From NCBI GenBank assembly GCA_030634715.1, contig DAOWAG010000037.1, positions 1 through 8,390 of the forward strand: 8,390 nucleotides of DNA. Reading direction: 5' to 3'. Positions 6,104 through 8,390 of this stretch are shown here, piece by piece. The position numbers were made by a program, and so were the translations under genes. The notes below the pieces were generated by a model. It was not told where the DNA came from. It saw only the letters and a program-made list of their open reading frames with translations, and made no database searches. Each line of letters begins with the position of its first letter. Position 1 is the first letter of the stretch. Origin of the DNA: Candidatus Aegiribacteria sp. Its GTDB lineage: Bacteria > Fermentibacterota > Fermentibacteria > Fermentibacterales > Fermentibacteraceae.

Positions 6104-8056
6104 TTAGAGAGCCTCCGAGCAGGGAAAGAAGACTACTGAATCCCCCATCGCGCGAATGGCCGAATCCGAATGTATCCAGCCTCTATTCGAGGATATGTTT
6201 ATCAGCCTGTCAAGATAAGCCTCCCAGTAATCAGGCACGCTGTTGTTTGCATGAAATTTGTGATAGAGAGCTGGACCGGGAAGGATGGATACAAGAAATG
6301 CCACCTGCCTTGTGGAAAGTTCTTTCAGATCTGCACTGAAGTAGTGCCTTGCAGCGTCCTGAAAACCAAACACATCAGCTCCGAGTTCAACGATGTTCGT
6401 ATATATTTCGAGCATCCTGTTCTTCGACAGATACGTTTCGAGCCTCCAGGTCAGAAAGACTTCCTGCAATTTTCTGGCATAAGTCTTTTGTCTTTCAAGG
6501 AACAGATTACGGGCAAGTTGCATGGAAATTGTGGACCCTCCTCGGACGAATTTACCTCTTTCCACATTTGCTCTTATCGAATTTCTGATGTGATAAAGGC
6601 AGAAACCATTGTGAGATCGGAAAGTAGCATCCTCCGCACATTTGAGCAAGCCCTCCAGAGATGGATGCAATGAATCAAAAGGCACAAAATCAGGATTTTC
6701 GAGAGTATCAAGATATATGGTTCTCATTCCACCCCAGCTGTCACGCATCAGGCATGATCCTCCCTGTCTGAGATGAGCTATCGACACAGGACTGGCCAGA
6801 ACTCTCAAACCGGAAACATCAACTGTAGCCTGAAAATCAGAACTGTCCGGCACTTCCCAGTCAAGAATGAACAGTATGTCGAATGATGCATCCCCACCAA
6901 GCCGGAGCCCGGTGAGTTTTCCAAGTAATTCGTCAGGAATGGATTCAATCAGATCTTCCCCGGAAATACTCTCACTCCATAATCGCATCTCAAACCTCGG
7001 GTGTTGCTCAAACCTGCCGGCAATGTCAAAATGTACCGGAACACTCCCGAATGTGACTGAACCAGAATCGATATTCACTTCCCATGAACTGACGCACACA
7101 GTACTCTGAAATTGTAATCCCGCAAGCGTATTGACTGTATCATTCGATAGAATAGTTGAAAAAATTCTCAAAGAATCAAGTCGAACGTCAACTGCGACTC
7201 CGATTGTATCACTGTCCATGAATTCAAGAATGACAGTACCGGAAGGAACAAAATCAATGTAGATATCATCAAATATTGATTTAGCCTGAGTAATCAGAAA
7301 TTCTCGCAGAGTCGAAATATCACTTGACAGACTGACGTAAGGCTTGCCCCCGGCATTATTCATTGAAAACAGTATCTCTGCCGGATCACCATTGACTTCA
7401 GTGATAACCCCCCTCGCGGACAGTGTGTTATTCCAGGTTCCGCTCAGGCTGCCCTCCAGCTCAAAACCCTGAAGCATTTCAGGCAGAGTAAATAATTCCC
7501 CTGGTATTCTTCTGAACTGAAACCATTCTACGTGAAGGCTGTCGTATTCGTGACCAAACAGAATACTGCCAATCCCTCTGCCCCACTCACTATCAAGCAT
7601 TAATGCCATCGAATCCCCGGGAGCCCTTCCGGAAAATACGCCGGATACAACTGTTGTTTCATCGCCATGAATGATTTCAATATGATCAAATCTGCCTGGT
7701 GGGCATTCGAGAGTCTCACCCTGCGTGATTCCATCAGTATCTGATTCAGGTAATCTCCAGGTTCCACCGACCGCGAGCAGGCTGTCGATTTCAGGAGAGA
7801 ATGGATTCCCGTTCCAGTAGACAATTAGTCTGTCAATCGACAGGGATCTTCCAGGTAGAGCAACTCCATTGAGAATGAGTATCTCAGGAGCAGTTCTGAC
7901 ACTTTCGAGAGAGGCGGCTTCGTCAAGTTCTCTAAGAGCTTTTAATGTGAATCCGGCAGACACCGCATCAATTCCGAACAGGATGAAAAGAAGCGCCGTT
8001 ACTGAGAGCAAAGCTACCATGGCAGCAAACCGCAGACTACAGGGGTGCTTCAACAA
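6104..8056 (-). CDS. AsmA-like / GT51 fusion: membrane-anchored peptidoglycan glycosyltransferase
   Basis: A 650-residue protein with one N-terminal membrane segment (about 10-33). A long beta-rich region (about 55-425) of alternating hydrophobic strands resembles AsmA/DUF3971-type lipid-groove proteins, for example FELEGSLSGTW and LTGLRLGGDASFDILF. A C-terminal GT51 domain (about 463-600) carries AEDATFRSHNG with the presumed catalytic Glu 475, RGGSTISMQLARNLFL (505-520), RKLQEVFLTWRLE, and SKNRMLEIYTNIVELG with the second Glu at 550. GT51 enzymes polymerise lipid II into glycan strands in the periplasm; the DVFGFQDAARHYFS wording is of the monofunctional (MtgA) kind, and no transpeptidase domain follows. 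From memory, similar long transglycosylases occur in myxobacteria. No ATG fits upstream: the frame begins TTG-TTG directly after the pyrF TAA, which keeps the basic residues before the membrane segment. The ATG at 8020 (residue 13) is the alternative. GT51 call very sure; AsmA-like call moderate. Confidence 0.93.
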   Translation of the reverse strand: MLKHPCSLRFAAMVALLSVTALLFILFGIDAVSAGFTLKALRELDEAASLESVRTAPEILILNGVALPGRSLSIDRLIVYWNGNPFSPEIDSLLAVGGTWRLPESDTDGITQGETLECPPGRFDHIEIIHGDETTVVSGVFSGRAPGDSMALMLDSEWGRGIGSILFGHEYDSLHVEWFQFRRIPGELFTLPEMLQGFELEGSLSGTWNNTLSARGVITEVNGDPAEILFSMNNAGGKPYVSLSSDISTLREFLITQAKSIFDDIYIDFVPSGTVILEFMDSDTIGVAVDVRLDSLRIFSTILSNDTVNTLAGLQFQSTVCVSSWEVNIDSGSVTFGSVPVHFDIAGRFEQHPRFEMRLWSESISGEDLIESIPDELLGKLTGLRLGGDASFDILFILDWEVPDSSDFQATVDVSGLRVLASPVSIAHLRQGGSCLMRDSWGGMRTIYLDTLENPDFVPFDSLHPSLEGLLKCAEDATFRSHNGFCLYHIRNSIRANVERGKFVRGGSTISMQLARNLFLERQKTYARKLQEVFLTWRLETYLSKNRMLEIYTNIVELGADVFGFQDAARHYFSADLKELSTRQVAFLVSILPGPALYHKFHANNSVPDYWEAYLDRLINISSNRGWIHSDSAIRAMGDSVVFFPCSEAL

Positions 8057-8390
8057 TTACCGTGTATCCAGGGCCTGAGCAATCTCATCCAGAATAGATA
8101 CTGCCGCCTTCCGAGGGTTATCTGCCTGAGTAACAGGTCTTCCGACAACCAGCGACGATGCCCCTGCCAGAATCGCGTCTGCGGGAGTTGCTATTCTTTT
8201 CTGATCATCTTTAGATGCCCCGGCAGGTCTTATTCCCGGTGTTACTATCAGAAATTCGGAGCCTGCGGCTTCTCGTACGGCAGCCGCTTCTACCGGAGAA
8301 CAGACAACACCTGCCAGACCTGCATCTTTCGCAGAGACAGCCATTTTTATTACCAGCTCCACTGGAGAACCGTTAAAACCAAGAAATGCC
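8057..8390 (-). CDS. pyrF: Orotidine 5'-phosphate decarboxylase, C-terminal part, cut by window edge
   Basis: Last step of de novo UMP synthesis: decarboxylates OMP to UMP in the cytoplasm. The last 110 residues are visible and the frame stays open to the window end, so the start lies outside; an in-frame GTG at 8362 is internal, not a start. Seen: KDAGLAGVVCSPVEAAAVRE, the phosphate-loop segment FLIVTPGIRPAG, the following DDQKR with the conserved Gln, TPADAILAGASSLVVGRPVT with the Arg that in the family binds the OMP phosphate, and a final helix DEIAQALDTR. These are the conserved C-terminal motifs of bacterial OMP decarboxylase. The catalytic Lys/Asp cluster is N-terminal and out of view. 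The TAA stop directly touches the start of the fusion gene. The call is very sure from the TPGIRP/VVGRP pair. Confidence 0.96.
   Translation of the reverse strand, partial: AFLGFNGSPVELVIKMAVSAKDAGLAGVVCSPVEAAAVREAAGSEFLIVTPGIRPAGASKDDQKRIATPADAILAGASSLVVGRPVTQADNPRKAAVSILDEIAQALDTR

Noticed and set aside
6170..6673. 167-codon open frame on the plus strand
   Set aside because: Runs opposite the GT51 catalytic domain, whose motifs are fully conserved on the minus strand. No promoter or ribosome binding site seen; treated as a shadow frame.
8360..8362. GTG as the start of a short 101-residue gene
   Set aside because: The frame stays open upstream to the window edge and the residues before it (FLGFNGSP) continue the coding frame; it is internal to pyrF.
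1..8390. Mobile element, CRISPR array, RNA gene or nucleotide-level repeats
   Set aside because: No transposase or integrase, no regularly spaced direct repeats and no tRNA-like cloverleaf were seen on reading; genes fill nearly all of the window.

Overview
The window reads as a stretch of ordinary chromosome from a diderm bacterium. All seven genes lie on the minus strand and are packed head to tail, so transcription runs from high to low coordinates. The evidence for a diderm is a type II secretion / type IV pilus family ATPase, an Sec/SPII lipoprotein, an AsmA-like periplasmic domain and two peptidoglycan glycosyltransferases. GC looks to be in the mid-40s percent (by eye, not counted). 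The gene mix would fit an uncultured lineage of the FCB group or a deltaproteobacterial/myxobacterial relative, but the window has no marker that fixes the phylum. I see no mobile element, CRISPR array, tRNA, rRNA or phage gene.

Layout in transcription order: (1) the 3' part of pyrF (orotidine 5'-phosphate decarboxylase), cut by the window edge; (2) a 650-residue membrane-anchored protein with an AsmA-like beta-rich region followed by a C-terminal GT51 peptidoglycan glycosyltransferase domain, starting at a TTG that abuts the pyrF stop; (3) a 68-base gap with a good promoter candidate; (4) a 365-residue protein with four divergent copies of a GYF_2-like domain and a C-terminal membrane hairpin; (5) deoA/pdp-type pyrimidine nucleoside phosphorylase, 1 base downstream; (6) a GspE/PulE/PilB-type ATPase, joined by an ATGA overlap; (7) a 458-residue lipoprotein of unknown function, joined by a second ATGA overlap; (8) the first 187 residues of a class A penicillin-binding protein (PBP1A type), 5 bases further on and cut by the other edge.

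The spacing (overlaps or gaps of 0 to 5 bases everywhere except the 68-base gap) implies one or two co-transcribed, translationally coupled units. Functionally it mixes pyrimidine metabolism (pyrF, deoA) with envelope building (two GT51 enzymes, lipoprotein) and secretion or pilus energetics (GspE-type ATPase). The two least conventional proteins are the AsmA-like/GT51 fusion and the four-copy GYF_2-like membrane protein. Neither amounts to proof of a new system, but both are worth a closer look.
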